Of a DNA stretch of 64,000 nucleotides, positions 25,733 through 38,300 are shown piece by piece. Source of the stretch: Rhodococcus jostii RHA1 (GTDB taxonomy: Bacteria > Actinomycetota > Actinomycetes > Mycobacteriales > Mycobacteriaceae); assembly GCF_000014565.1 (NCBI RefSeq), contig NC_008268.1:5832501-5896500 (forward strand), in the 5' to 3' direction. Position 1 is the first letter of the stretch. Every line of letters begins with the position of its first letter. The translations under genes were made by a program, and so were the position numbers. The notes under the pieces were generated by a model. It did not search any database and was not told where the DNA came from. It saw only the letters and a list, made by a program, of their open reading frames with translations.

Positions 25733-27133
25733 ATGTCAGCACCGGTATCCCGTCGTCCCGGACCTGTCGACATCGCGCACCACAGCCATCTCGTCGGGGT
25801 GTTCGCGCCGCAACGGGAGGAGGTGGACGTCCGGGGTCTCGAGGTGATCGGCGAGCTGCCCGCCGATCTGCACGGCGCCTATCTGCGCAACGGTCCCAAC
25901 CCGCGGTTCGACCCGATCGGCACGTACGTCTACCCGCTCGACGGCGACGGCATGGTCCACCGAATCGAACTGGCCGACGGCACGGCCCGGTACACCAACC
26001 GCTTCGTCCGAACCCCGATGGTGCAGGCGGAGGAGAAGGCCGGGCACGTCATCTGGCCCGGGGTCACCGACCTCTACACACCGACGGAGGACGAAGTCGG
26101 CCCCGAACTCGCGGGCACGTCGCGCGAGCTGCCCGACATCAACATCGTCCGGCACGGCGGACGGCTGCTCGCGATGGCCGAGACCACGCTGCCCTTCCGC
26201 CTCGACCCCGCCGACCTGAGCACACTGGGACGAGAGAGTTGTGACGGCGCCATGGGTGTGGGGAGCACCGCGCACCCCAAGATCGACCCGGTCACCGGAC
26301 AGATGGTGCTGTTCAACTACATGCTCGAGGCCCCGTACCTGACGTGGTCGGTGGTCAACCCCGACGGCTCGGTCGCGCGGACACCGACCGTGGTCGAGGG
26401 CGCGGACACCCCGCTGATGATCCACGACATGGCACTGACCGAGCGCTACATCGTTCTGATGCTGTGCCCGCTGGTCTTCGACATCGCCGCCGTCCTGACC
26501 GGCGGGTCCGTGCTCGACTGGCGGCCGGAGGACGGGACGAGGATCGCGCTGGTGCCCCGCGACGGCGGTCCGGTCCGGTGGTCGACGCACGACGCCTACT
26601 GGGTGTGGCATTTCGCGAACGCCTTCGATCTGCCCGACGGGAAGGTGAGCGTCGACTATGTGGAGTGGACGTATCCCGGTGGGTTCGCGAAGGCCCCGTC
26701 GCCGTCGCTCGGCTCCCTGGTTCGCGCCGTCGTCGACCCCGACAGCGGGCGGGTGACGCGAGAGGTGGTGTGCGACCGCGACGTCGAGTTCCCGCGGGTC
26801 GACGACCGCGAGCTCACCCGAGGGCACCGGGCGGTGGCGACCGTCGGCAAACTCGACCGCAGCCAGGGGCGGCAGGATTCGCTGTGGTTCTTCGACACGG
26901 CCCGCGGCACCGAGGCGCACTGGGATCCGGGGAGCGTGTCGGTGGGTGAGCCGATCTTCATGCCCGGCGCCGAGCACGAGTACTGGGGAATGATCGGCAC
27001 CGACCGGCGCGACATGTCGTCCTGGTTCTTCGTGCTGCCCGCCGACGACCCCGGGGCGGGGCCGATCGGGAAGGTGCGGCTGCCGATCCGGGTTCCGGCG
27101 GGCCTGCACGGCGCGTGGCTGCCTGCGGAGTAG
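25733..27133 (+). CDS. Carotenoid cleavage oxygenase (RPE65 family)
   Basis: 466 residues. Family marks are the N-terminal GELPADLHGAYLRNGPNPRF and DGDGMVHRIEL. The four Fe(II)-ligating histidines are expected in STAHPKID, MIHDMALTE, WHFANAFD and the C-terminal GLHGAWL. Enzymes of this family oxidatively split a carbon-carbon double bond in carotenoids or stilbenes; the substrate here cannot be read from sequence. The start is ATG 25733 (GGAGGGA about nine bases upstream); ATG 25724 directly abuts the ribosome site. It is followed after 24 bases by the S9 peptidase gene on the same strand. No carotenoid synthesis gene is in the window. Confidence 0.9.
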   Translation: MSAPVSRRPGPVDIAHHSHLVGVFAPQREEVDVRGLEVIGELPADLHGAYLRNGPNPRFDPIGTYVYPLDGDGMVHRIELADGTARYTNRFVRTPMVQAEEKAGHVIWPGVTDLYTPTEDEVGPELAGTSRELPDINIVRHGGRLLAMAETTLPFRLDPADLSTLGRESCDGAMGVGSTAHPKIDPVTGQMVLFNYMLEAPYLTWSVVNPDGSVARTPTVVEGADTPLMIHDMALTERYIVLMLCPLVFDIAAVLTGGSVLDWRPEDGTRIALVPRDGGPVRWSTHDAYWVWHFANAFDLPDGKVSVDYVEWTYPGGFAKAPSPSLGSLVRAVVDPDSGRVTREVVCDRDVEFPRVDDRELTRGHRAVATVGKLDRSQGRQDSLWFFDTARGTEAHWDPGSVSVGEPIFMPGAEHEYWGMIGTDRRDMSSWFFVLPADDPGAGPIGKVRLPIRVPAGLHGAWLPAE

Positions 27134-27157
27134 GGGACGGCGGAATATCCTCGGCGG

Positions 27158-29107
27158 ATGACCTCTGCGCCTTACGGTTCCTGGCCCTCTCCGATCGCGG
27201 CGGCGGATCTCGCCTCCAGCGGCCACCCCGTCGAGGGCGGCCGGTACGTGGGCGACGACGTGTGGTGGTCGGAACTGCGACCCAGCGAAGGCGGGCGGGT
27301 CGCGGTGCGGCGCCTCGGTCTGGACGACGAACCGGAAGACGTCCTGCCCGCGCCGTGGAACGCCCGCACCCGGGTTCACGAGTACGGCGGCGGCGCCTGG
27401 ACCGTCACCGACGCCGGCCGCCTGGTGTTCGCCGAGTTCAGCGATCAGCGTCTGTACCTGCTCGAAGGCGGGACCCCGGTGCCGCTGACACCGGAACCGC
27501 CGCAGCCGTGCTCGCTGCGGTACGGCGACCTGTCGGTGGTCGACGGCGAGGTGTGGGCCGTCCGCGAGATGCACGACGCGGACGGCGGCGTCTCCCGCGA
27601 CATCTGCGTGATTCCGCTGGACGGGTCGGCGGCGAACGATCCACACCGGGTGCGGTCCGTCGTCGCCGGCTCCGATTTCCTGGCCAATCCGCGGCTGTCC
27701 CCGGATCGCAGGCACCTCGCCTGGATCGCATGGGATCACCCGCAGATGCCGTGGGACGGCACCGAGCTCAGGGTCGTGGCGGTCGAGGGCGGCCGCGTGA
27801 CCGGGAAGGTGCGGACACTTCTCGGCGGTCCCGAGGAATCGGTGCTGCAACCGGAATGGGTCGGGCCCACCGAGCTGTACACGATCAGCGATCGCAGCGG
27901 CTGGTGGAATCTCTACCGCGTCGGCATCGACGATCCCGACCCGGTCGCGTTGTGCCCGATGGACGCCGACTTCGGCGGCGCGCTGTGGATGCTCGGCGGC
28001 CGCTGGCACACCCGCCGCGACGACGGCACGCTCCTGACCGTGCGGACGTTCGGAACCGACACCCTCGCCGTCCTCGATCCCGCGACCGGTTCGCTAGTCG
28101 ACATCCCGCTGGACGGGCTCACCAGCGTCGGCCTCGGGGACCGCAACGGCAACCGGATCCTGCTGCTCACCGGCGGCGCCCAGACCCCGTCGGGCCTGCG
28201 CGAACTCGACCTCGACACCGGCGCACTCCGCACGGTCCGGCTGTCGGTCACCGAACTTCCCGAGGCGGCATATCTCCCCGAGGCCCGGCAGCTGACGTTC
28301 CAGGGCGCCGAACGCGAAGTCCACGTGATCGCCTACCCGCCGCGTCACCCGCGGTACCGGGGCGAGGACGGGGAGTTGCCGCCGTACGTGGCGTTCGTGC
28401 ACGGCGGACCGACGTCGCGGGTCGCGCCTTCGCTGAATCCGGTGTTCGCGTTCTTCACCAGCCGCGGCATCGGCGTCGTCGACGTGAACTACGGCGGTTC
28501 CACGGGATACGGGCGCGAGTACCGCAACCGGTTGCGGGGACAGTGGGGGGTCGTCGACGTCGAGGACGTGGTGACGGCGGTGACCGGCCTCGCCGACGCG
28601 GGCATGGCGGACCCCGGCCGGCTCGCGATCGAGGGCGGATCCGCCGGCGGGTGGACCGTGCTCGCGGCGCTGACCACGTCGGACGTGTTCGCGTGCGGTG
28701 CGTCCTACTTCGGGGTGGCCGAACTCGACGGGTTCGTGAAGGAGACGCACGATTTCGAGTCCCGGTACATCGACGGCCTGATCGGCCCGCTGCCCGAGGC
28801 GGCCGACCTCTACGCCGAGCGTGCCCCGCTGAACAACGTTGCCGGACTGAACTGCCCGGTTCTGCTCCTGCAGGGGCTCGACGATCCGATCGTGCCGCCG
28901 TCGCAGGCGGAACGGTTCCGGGATGCGCTCGTGGAGAAGGGCATCCCGCACGCATACCTCGAGTACGAGGGGGAGTCGCACGGATTCCGGAAGCTCGCCA
29001 CCCTGATCAGCTCCCGCAACGCCGAATTGTCCTTCTACGGACAGGTACTGGGATTCGAGCCACCGGACATTCCGCGACTCGAACTGTGGCGACCGCCCAA
29101 CGGCTGA
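27158..29107 (+). CDS. S9-family prolyl oligopeptidase / dipeptidyl aminopeptidase-like
   Basis: 649 residues, probably cytoplasmic as no signal peptide is seen. The N-terminal ~380 residues are a beta-propeller. The C-terminal alpha/beta-hydrolase domain has the nucleophile GGSAGG (Ser about 495), the acid in LQGLDDPIVPP (about 576) and the His in EGESHGF (about 608). The segment VDVNYGGSTGYGREYRNRL is typical of acylaminoacyl-peptidase-like S9 enzymes. Such enzymes remove or cut small peptides. It sits 24 bases after the carotenoid oxygenase gene and 207 bases before the large NRPS gene. A role in peptide turnover near the NRPS is possible but unsupported. Confidence 0.92.
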   Translation: MTSAPYGSWPSPIAAADLASSGHPVEGGRYVGDDVWWSELRPSEGGRVAVRRLGLDDEPEDVLPAPWNARTRVHEYGGGAWTVTDAGRLVFAEFSDQRLYLLEGGTPVPLTPEPPQPCSLRYGDLSVVDGEVWAVREMHDADGGVSRDICVIPLDGSAANDPHRVRSVVAGSDFLANPRLSPDRRHLAWIAWDHPQMPWDGTELRVVAVEGGRVTGKVRTLLGGPEESVLQPEWVGPTELYTISDRSGWWNLYRVGIDDPDPVALCPMDADFGGALWMLGGRWHTRRDDGTLLTVRTFGTDTLAVLDPATGSLVDIPLDGLTSVGLGDRNGNRILLLTGGAQTPSGLRELDLDTGALRTVRLSVTELPEAAYLPEARQLTFQGAEREVHVIAYPPRHPRYRGEDGELPPYVAFVHGGPTSRVAPSLNPVFAFFTSRGIGVVDVNYGGSTGYGREYRNRLRGQWGVVDVEDVVTAVTGLADAGMADPGRLAIEGGSAGGWTVLAALTTSDVFACGASYFGVAELDGFVKETHDFESRYIDGLIGPLPEAADLYAERAPLNNVAGLNCPVLLLQGLDDPIVPPSQAERFRDALVEKGIPHAYLEYEGESHGFRKLATLISSRNAELSFYGQVLGFEPPDIPRLELWRPPNG

Positions 29108-29136
29108 CCGTCCACCCGGAATCCAAACGGCGTGAT

Positions 29137-29161
29137 GCACAAAACAAACCATTTGTTGTGC
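29137..29161. promoter_or_regulatory. AT-rich inverted repeat upstream of the large NRPS gene
   Basis: AACAAA and TTTGTT flank a three-base centre, inside the larger near-palindrome GCACAA...TTGTGC (29137-29161, one arm two bases longer). It is AT-rich in a GC-rich setting and lies about 155 bases before the NRPS start. It could be a repressor operator or the end of the S9 peptidase transcript. Confidence 0.45.
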
Positions 29162-29314
29162 TCTTCTCTGATCGCCGAGATTTAGAGACCGCGCGGTATC
29201 AACGGAGTGAGGTATCGCGTCGACGGCTGGGCCGCGAGTAGCGTCGGAAAGAGGAGTCGATAACCGCAGCTGAGTGAAACGGGTGTTCCCCTTGGCGCGC
29301 TTCAGTGTCGATAC

Positions 29315-32300
29315 ATGGATTGCCGAGGGCCGAGGGTGTCATCGCTGGACGATTTCGATACGACTTCGGTCCTTTCGGACACGGTGATGGCAAAGGCTGT
29401 ATGGCCGTCCGAGATGTTCCCACTCTCCGCCGCTCAGCGTGGAATGTGGTTCGCCCAGCACCTGCTGGGCGACGTTCCGATCGTCATTGCTCAGTACGTA
29501 GAGGTCGGTATCGCTGATCTCGACATCGGCCTGCTCGCACGGATCGGACCCGCCGCACTCCGGGAACTCGGTACCGGACTGCTCCGAATCGTCGAGTGGG
29601 ACGGTGAGCCGCTCCAGACGGTCGACGAGTCGCTCGGCTTCGAGATGACACATCTCGACTTCCGTTCCGACCCTGATCCCCGGGCTGCGGCTCTCGCGTG
29701 GATGCGCGCCGAATGCAGCAACCCGATTGATCTCCTCCATGATCGGCTGATCCGTTCGGCAATGTTGCGCGTCGCCGACGACTGCTACTTCTGGTACTCG
29801 CGAATTCACCACATCGCCCTCGACGGCTTCGGCGCCATGACGTTCATGAACCGTGCCGCGGAGCTGTACACCGCGGCGGTCGAGGGTCGCGCGCCGGCCG
29901 AATTCACCGCCAGTGGACTGCGGGAGGTCGTCGAAGAAGAGGCGCGCTACCGCACCTCGAGCCGGTTCGAGACGGACCGCAAGTACTGGGCCGAACGCAG
30001 CCACAATCTTCCACCGACGATCAGCCTCGCCGGGCGAGCGGCCGAGATCGGCGCGCAGTCGCTGGTGAGCAGCGCACCGCTGCCCGCCGCCACGACAGCC
30101 GCACTGCAGAGTCTGACCGACCGGGAACCCGGGGCGACGTTCGCGACAGCCGCGGTGGCTGCCGTCGCTGCATTCTTGGCCCGCCTGACCGGCCAGGACG
30201 ACGTGGTGTTGAGCCTGCCGGTCTCGGCACGCACCACCGCCCGGCTGCGCCGCTCGGGCGGCATGATCGCCAACGTCCTTCCGATCCGACTCTCGGTCGG
30301 GGACGAAACGACCCCCGTCGACTTGATGAGACGGACGCAACGGGAGTTGACCGGAGCACTACGTCACCAGAGGTACCGGCACGAGGACATACGGCGGGAC
30401 GCGGGCGTCCTGGGTGGTCGCCGGGGGTTTTTCGGGCCGTCGATCAACATCATGATGTTCCACGACGAGATTCGGCTCGGTCCGTCGATCGGCAGGCTCC
30501 ACGTGCTGACCACCGGTCCGGTGGAGGACCTCGCAGTGAACATCTATCCCGGCGTCGCAGGCGACGTGGCGCAGGTCGACTTCGAGGCCAACCCGAATTT
30601 GTACACCGAACAGGAGCTGCGCGGTCACCATGTCCGGTTCCTCGAATTCTTCGCCGCCTTCGCGTCAGCGGCCACCGACCGCATCGCCGCTCTCGACGTG
30701 CTGCACGCCGACGAACGCGCAGGTCTCGTGCCATGTCGCGGTCCGCAGGCAGAGCCGGAGCGGCTCCTCCCCGACTTGCTGGCCGACGGCGTTGCCGCCG
30801 CACCGGGCGCAGTCGCGATTCGGGCGGCGGGACGGGAGGTCACGTACCGCGAGCTCGACCAGCGATCCAATCAACTGGCCCGACTACTGATCGAATCGGG
30901 GGCCGGACCGGAAACCTTCGTCGCGCTGAGTCTCCCCAGGTCGGCGGAGTCACTCGTCGCGTTCTGGGCGGTCGCCAAGACCGGGGCCGCCTTCGTGCCT
31001 GTCGATCCGAAGCTCCCACCCGAGCGAGTCGCGCACATGCTGTCCGATTCGGGGGCACTGGTGGGGCTCACGCTGCACGAACTGCGTGCAACGCTGCCCG
31101 ACGGAATTCACTGGCTCGTCGTCGACGACGACGAGGTGCGCGCACGCTGTGACCGACAGCGGAGGGCCGCGATCGGCGATGCGGATCGCCGCGCCCCGCT
31201 GTCGGTCCACCACCCCGCGTACATGATCTACACATCGGGATCGACCGGGCTTCCGAAAGGCGTCGTCGTCACCCACACCGGTCTGTCGAACTTCGCTGCC
31301 GGCGCCCGCCCGGAACTCGGCGTTCACGACGAATCGCGGATGCTGCGGTTCTCGTCGGCCAGCTTCGACGCCTCGGTATTCGAGATGATCCAGGCCTTCA
31401 GCGCCGGCGCCACGATGGTCGTCGCCCCGCCCGAGGTGCACGGTGGCAGCGACCTCGTCGACCTGCTGAGCGAACAGCAGGTGACCCACATCATCACGGC
31501 TCCCACGGTGATGAACACAGTCGACCCGCGTGGGCTCGAACATCTCGAGGCGGTGGTGGTCGGCGGGGACGTGTGCACCCCCGACCTCGTGGAGCGGTTC
31601 GGCCAGGTGTGCCGCTTCACCAACAGTTACGGGCCGACCGAGACGACCATCATCATCACCGCAGGTGAGCCGCTGATGCCGGGCGAACCGATTACCATCG
31701 GCCGCCCGATCCAGGGTACGAGCGTCGTGGTGCTCGACCGCAAGCTCCGCGCGGTGCCCGCCGGGGTGGTGGGTGAGCTCTACCTCGCCGGCCCCGGAAT
31801 CGCACGCGGCTATCACCATCGGCACGGGCTGACGGCGAACCGATTCGTGGCCAATCCCTTCGGTGAGCCGGGGTCTCGGCTCTACCGCACCGGTGACGAG
31901 GTGCGCTGGGTGCGGTCGTCTCAGGGAACCGAGGCGGGGCACTACACGCTCGAGTTCATCGGCCGGTCCGACACCCAGGTCAAGATCCGTGGCTTCCGCA
32001 TCGAACTCGGCGAGATCGACTCGGCACTGCTCGCCCAGGACGGCGTCAACTTCGCGGCGACGGTGGTTCATCGGACGGCGGGTGGCACGACGGCGCTGGT
32101 CTCGTACGTGCGCCTCGACACCGGTCGTGAATTCGATCCGGTCGCGATTGTCGAGGGCGTCGCCGAAATCGTGCCGTCCCACATGATCCCGTCGGCGGTA
32201 ATGCGGCTCGAACACGTGCCGGTGACGGCGGCCGGCAAACTCGACCGCAGCGCACTGCCGCAACCACACTTCGGATCAACTGAACACGAGTTCCGCGCCG

Positions 32301-35300
32301 CCTCGACACCGGCGGAGGAGCAACTCTCGGGTCTCGTCGCCGAGGCACTCGGCCTCGACCGGGTCAGTGTGGACGACAGTCTCTTCGCGCTCGGCGGCGA
32401 CAGCATCGTCGCGATGCAGATCGCCGCCCGAGCCAGGGCGTTCGGTCTCAGCTTCAGTGCGCGGGCCGTATTCGAGCACAAGACGATAGCCGGAATCGCC
32501 GCGGTGGCGGTGCCGGTGGAGGCAGAATCGGCGGTCGTCCTCGAGGAGCTCGAGGGCGGCGGCGTCGGGCGTATCCCACCGACGCCGATCATGTACTCGA
32601 TGCTCGAGCGGGGCCCCTTCGCCGACTTCTTCCAGGCGCTGCTGCTGACCTTGCCGTCTGATGTCGATCCGGATCGGTTGAGTGCGACGCTCGCGGCGGT
32701 GCTCGATCACCATGATGCCCTGCGTTCGAAGTTCGTCCCCGACGACGACGGTACCTGGGCGTTCGAAACGACGGCTGCCGGTAGCGTTCCGGCCGGCGAT
32801 CGGATTTCGAGGATCGTCACGGCGGCGGCACCCGGCAGCCGCACGTTCACCGACGTGGTGAGCGCCGAGTGTGCGGCGGCTGCGGCCCGCCTGGACCCGG
32901 AAAACGGGATCATGCTCCAGCTGGTGTGGTGTGTCTCCGAATCTGCGGGCGCACCAGGCCGACTGCTGGTTATCGCGCATCACCTGGTGGTGGACGGTGT
33001 GTCGTGGCGCGTGCTGTTGCCGGACCTCGCGACGGCGTGGCTGCAGCTGGGCGCGGGGCAGACGCCGACGCTGGCCCCGGTGGGCACGTCGTTCCGCCGC
33101 TGGGCGTATGGGCTGCAGGACGCGGCAGATCGAGGAGTGCACACAGACGAATTACCCTACTGGCGAGAGGTTCTCAGCGGTCCTGACCCACAGATCGGCA
33201 CACGACCGGTCGCGCCCGCGATCGACACGATGCGCACGACCGAGCGGGTACATATCGATGTGAGTCCCGCAGTGACCGATGCGGTGCTCGCTCGACTTCC
33301 CGATGTGTTCGGCTGCGGCGTCAACGACGGACTCCTGTCGGCGCTGGCGATGGCGGTCGTGCAGTGGCGACACTCGCACGGGATCGACGAGCGTTCGGTG
33401 TTACTGACGTTGGAAGGTCATGGGCGCGAGGAGGAGGCGGTGGCCGGCGCGGATCTTGCACGTACCGTCGGTTGGTTCACCAGCGCCTTCCCGGTCCGGC
33501 TCGAACTGCCGGCCGTCGAACTCGGCGGGGCGTTCGAGGGTGGACATGCTGCCGGTGTCGTGATCAAGGCCGTCAAGGAACAGCTCGTCGCGGTGCCTGC
33601 CCGTGGCGTCGGATTTGGATTGCTTCGGCATCTCGACGAGAGCGCGAGGTCGATTCTCGGGGGTCTTCCGGAGCCGCAGATCAGTTTCAACTACCTGGGC
33701 CGCATGGGCGTGCAACACCTCGGCGACTTGCAGGATCTCGGCTGGCTGCCGGACCCCGAGGCACCGGACCTGATCAGAGCGAGCGGATCCGGCATGGCTG
33801 TGGCTGCGGTGATCGACATCAACGCGATGGTGGTCGACAGCCCCGAGGGACCCCGGTTGACGGCATCGTTCGCGTATCCGACCGGGGTGATCCGCGACTC
33901 CGACGTCGCCGCCCTCGCGGATCTGTGGCGAAGCGCCCTCGATGGTCTTGCCGCGCACACGGTTCAGTCCGTCGCGGGTGGTCTGACACCGTCCGATTGC
34001 CAGCTGGTCACGGTGAGCCAGAGTCGGATCGAGCATTGGGAGCGCTTGTACCCGGGGCTACGAGAGATCTGGTCGCTGTCCCCGTTGCAGTCCGGTCTGC
34101 TGTTCCACTCGACGCTGGCCGCCGATTCGCTGGACATCTACACCGCGCAACTGCGCATCGACCTCGAGGGCGCGGTCGACTCCGCGCGGTTGCGCCGTGC
34201 CGCCGCAGGCGTGCTCGCACACCACGCCAATCTGCGTGCCGCGTTCGAGTACGACGACCACGGTCTCCCGGCGCAGTTGGTTGTCGACACCGTGGACGTG
34301 CCGTGGCGTGAGGTGGATCTGACCGGGTACGGGACGGCCGCGGGAGAGGAACTCGAGCGTCTCCTCGACGACGACCGTGTCGCCCGATTCGACCTCACCC
34401 GTCCTCCGCTGCTGCGTCTGCTGTTGATCCGCACCGCACCAGGACAGTACGTGCTGGCACTGACGAACCATCACATCATCCTCGACGGATGGTCGATGCC
34501 ACTGCTGGTGCGCGAGCTGCTGGTTCGCTATGCCGCGGACGACGCTCCCGCCCTCCCGGAGCCGCGGCCGTACAGCACGTACTTGGAATGGGTGGCGACA
34601 CGCGACCGCGACGCGTCCTTCCGCGCCTGGGAACGTGCGCTGGAGGGGCTCGAAGAGCCGACACTGCTTGCGCCGCACGCGTCCTCGGAACAGTTCGGCG
34701 TGCCGGCTGAGGTTGACATCGCGCTGCCCGCGGCCCTGATCGATGCGCTCGACACGGTGGTGGCGCGCCATGGAGTCACCATGAACACCGTCGTCCAGGC
34801 GGCGTGGGGAATGCTGCTGTCCCGGTTGCTCTCCCGTCGCGACGTGGTGTTCGGTGCCACCGTGTCGGGTCGGCCGCCGCAGCTGTCCGGTGTCGAGAGC
34901 ATGCTGGGACTTTTCATCAACACCGTGCCCGTGCGAATGCGGATCGACCCGGACGAGACGTGTGCGCAGCTGCTCACCCGCCTCCAGGGTGAGCAAGTTT
35001 CCCTGCTCGATCACCATTACCTCGGGCTCGGTGACATCCAGGCACGCATGGGTCTGGGCAACCTGTTCGACACGTTGTCGGTGTTCGAGTCGTACCCCGT
35101 CGACAAGTCCGGATTCGACGAGCACACCGACATCGCGGGGATGCGAGTGACCGCTCTCGATGCGCGTGACGCCACGCACTATCCGATCACCCTGCTGTCG
35201 ATCCTCGAACCTCGACTGCGGTTGAGCCTGCGTTACCAGCACGGAATTTTCGATCGCGCTACCGTCACGACACTCGCGGCGCGTGTGATCGGGATTCTCG

Positions 35301-38300
35301 AGACCATCGCGCGCGATGCAGGCACCCCGGTCGGCGACGTCGACCTGTTCGTTCCGACGGAACGGGAGCTGGTGGTCGACACCTGGAATGCAACGGAACA
35401 CCAGGTGCCGCGCCTCACCCTCGCCGAGCTGTTCGACGCGCAGGTGGCGCACACGCCGAACGCCCCAGCCGTCGTGTTCGAGGGGACGGGGGTGACGTAC
35501 GCAGAGTTCGACGCCCGCGCGAATCAGCTGGCGCGGTTCCTGATCAGCGGCGGTGTGGGGCCCGAATCGCTCGTGGGTGTAGCGGTGCGACGCTCGGTGG
35601 ATCTGCTGGTGGGAATCTACGCCGTGATCAAGGCCGGCGGCGCGTACGTCCCGATAGACCCGGACCAGCCGGCCGAGCGGATCGCGTACGTCGTGGCAAC
35701 CGCCGGTCCAATCGTCGTTCTCACCATGACCGCCGATCGCGTCGCGCTGCCCGCCGAGGTTCCGGCCGTCGACCTCGACACCCTCGATGTATCGGCGCTG
35801 TCCGATGACCCCGTCCGGGACCGGGACCGGTTGGGGCCGTTGCATACCCGAAACCCTGCGTATGTCATTTTCACCTCCGGCTCCACGGGCAGACCCAAGG
35901 GTGTGGCAGTGCCGCACGAGGGCATCGTCAACCGGCTGCTGTGGATGCAGCATCGATACCCGCTGAGCGACGACGACGTGGTTCTCCACAAAACCCCCGT
36001 GACATTCGACGTGTCGGTGTGGGAGTTGTTCTGGCCGTTGCAGACCGGCGCGCGACTGGTGATCGCCGAGCCGGACGGGCACCGTGACCCCGCCTATCTC
36101 GAGCGGGTGATCCGCGCAGAATCTGTGACCACCGTGCATTTCGTGCCGTCGATGCTCGCCGTATTCCTCGCCGGGGCGCATGTCGACGGGTGCAGTTCAT
36201 TGCGTCGGGTGTTCACCAGTGGTGAGGCGCTGCCGCCTATGACGGCGGCGGCGCTGCACCGCGCGAGCGAGGCCGAGCTGCACAACCTGTACGGTCCCAC
36301 CGAGGCATCGGTCGACGTGACCTACTACGAGACCGGGCCGGACGAGACCACCGTGCCGATCGGAGCGCCGATCTGGAACACCCAGACCTATGTGCTCGAC
36401 GGACGCCTGCAACCGGTTCCGGTGGGCGTGGCGGGGGAGTTGTATCTCGGCGGCGTGCAGCTCGCCCGCGGATACCAGGGCCGGTCCGATCTGACGGCGG
36501 ACAGGTTCGTCGCGAACCCCTTCGTGGCGGCGGGAAATGTGCGAGTCGGTAGTCGGCTGTACCGCACCGGTGACCTGGTTCGGTGGCTGCCGACCGGGCA
36601 GCTCGAATACCTGGGTCGCACGGACTTCCAGGTCAAGCTTCGCGGCCAGCGCATCGAACTCGGTGATATCGAGGCGGCGCTGCTCCGGCACGGCGATGTT
36701 GCACAGGCGGTGGCACTGGTCCGCAACGACGGGTCCACCGGCGACTACCTCGCCGGATACGTGGTGCCTGCGCCCGGGAGGTCCCCGGCCGAGCGGGCCG
36801 TCCTCGATTTCGCGGCCGCCACGCTTCCCCGATACATGGTGCCGTCGGCGCTGGTCGTGCTCGCGCAACTGCCCTTGACCGCGAACGGCAAACTCGACCG
36901 CAAGGCACTGCCGGTCCCGGAGTTCGCGAGTTCGGCGCAGTTCGTCCCGCCCGGCACCCCGACCGAATACGTCCTCGCGGAGATTCTCGCGGACGTACTC
37001 GGCGCTTCGCGGATCGGTATGTCGGACAATTTCTTCGATCTCGGGGGCAACTCCCTCATCGCGACCCGTGTGGTAGCCCGGATCAACGCTGAGCTCGGCA
37101 CCGGGTTGAACGTGCGCTCGCTGTTCGAGGCGCCCACCGTCGGGGTTCTGGCCACCGTCGTCGACCGGACGCACGCCGGTGCGGGACCGCGCCCCACGCT
37201 CGTGTCCGGCCCGAGGCCGGACAGGCTTCCCCTGTCCTTGGCTCAGACCCGAATGTGGTTCTTCAATCAGTTCGATCCCACGTCGAGTGCCTACAACGTG
37301 GCGGCGGCACTGCGGCTGTCCGGCTCCCTCGACGTCGACGCCCTCCGCCGGGCCGCCGCGGACATCCTCGATCGGCACGAATCGCTGCGGACGATGTTTC
37401 CCCAATCCCCTGACGGCCCGTATCAGCTGGTGCTGCCGGCCGATCACGCCGCGACCGGCGATCTGATCGACGTTGTGCCCGACGTCGTCCCGGCCGCTGC
37501 TCTGGATGCACGGATCCGAGCGGCAGTGACACGCGGATTCGACGTGACCACGCAAATCCCGATCGCTCTGACATTGGTGCGGTGCGAGGCTCCTGACGAA
37601 CACGTGTTGGTGATGGTGGTGCACCACATCAGCATCGACGGTTGGTCGATCCAGGTTCTTGCCCGCGATCTGGTGCACGCGTACTCCACGCGCACAGCCG
37701 GCGACGCGCCGTCGTGGACCCCGCTGCCAGTGCAGTATGCGGATTACGCCCTGTGGCAACGTGACGTTCTCGGCTCGGAGGACGATCCCACGTCGCTGAT
37801 GTCGCAGGAGCTCGAGCACTGGGCGGATGCGCTCGCGGGTCTGCCGGATGTGCTGGCTCTGCCGCTCGACCGGCCACGTCCGGGGGTGCGGTCGGGGGCG
37901 GGCGCGAGTGTCGATTTCGCGGTGCCGGCGGCAACAGTGGTGTGTCTCGTGTCGCTGGCCCGTGAGCATGGCGCGACACCGTTCATGGTTGTGCATGCGG
38001 CGTTGGCGGTGCTGTTGGCGAAGTTGAGTGGGTCGACCGACATCGCGATCGGGTCGCCTGTCGCGGGCCGTGGTGATGCGGCGTTGGACGATCTGGTGGG
38101 CATGTTTGTCAATACGTTGGTGCTGCGGGCCGATTGTGAGCCGAGTCGGTCGTTCGCGGAGCTGGTGGGGCGGGTACGCGATTCGGACCTCGAGGCGTTC
38201 GGCAGGCCTGATGTTCCGTTCGAGCGGTTGGTGGAGAAGCTGAATCCAGTACGGTCGCAGTCGTTCTCGCCGTTGTTTCAGGTGATGTTGGCGTTCCAGA

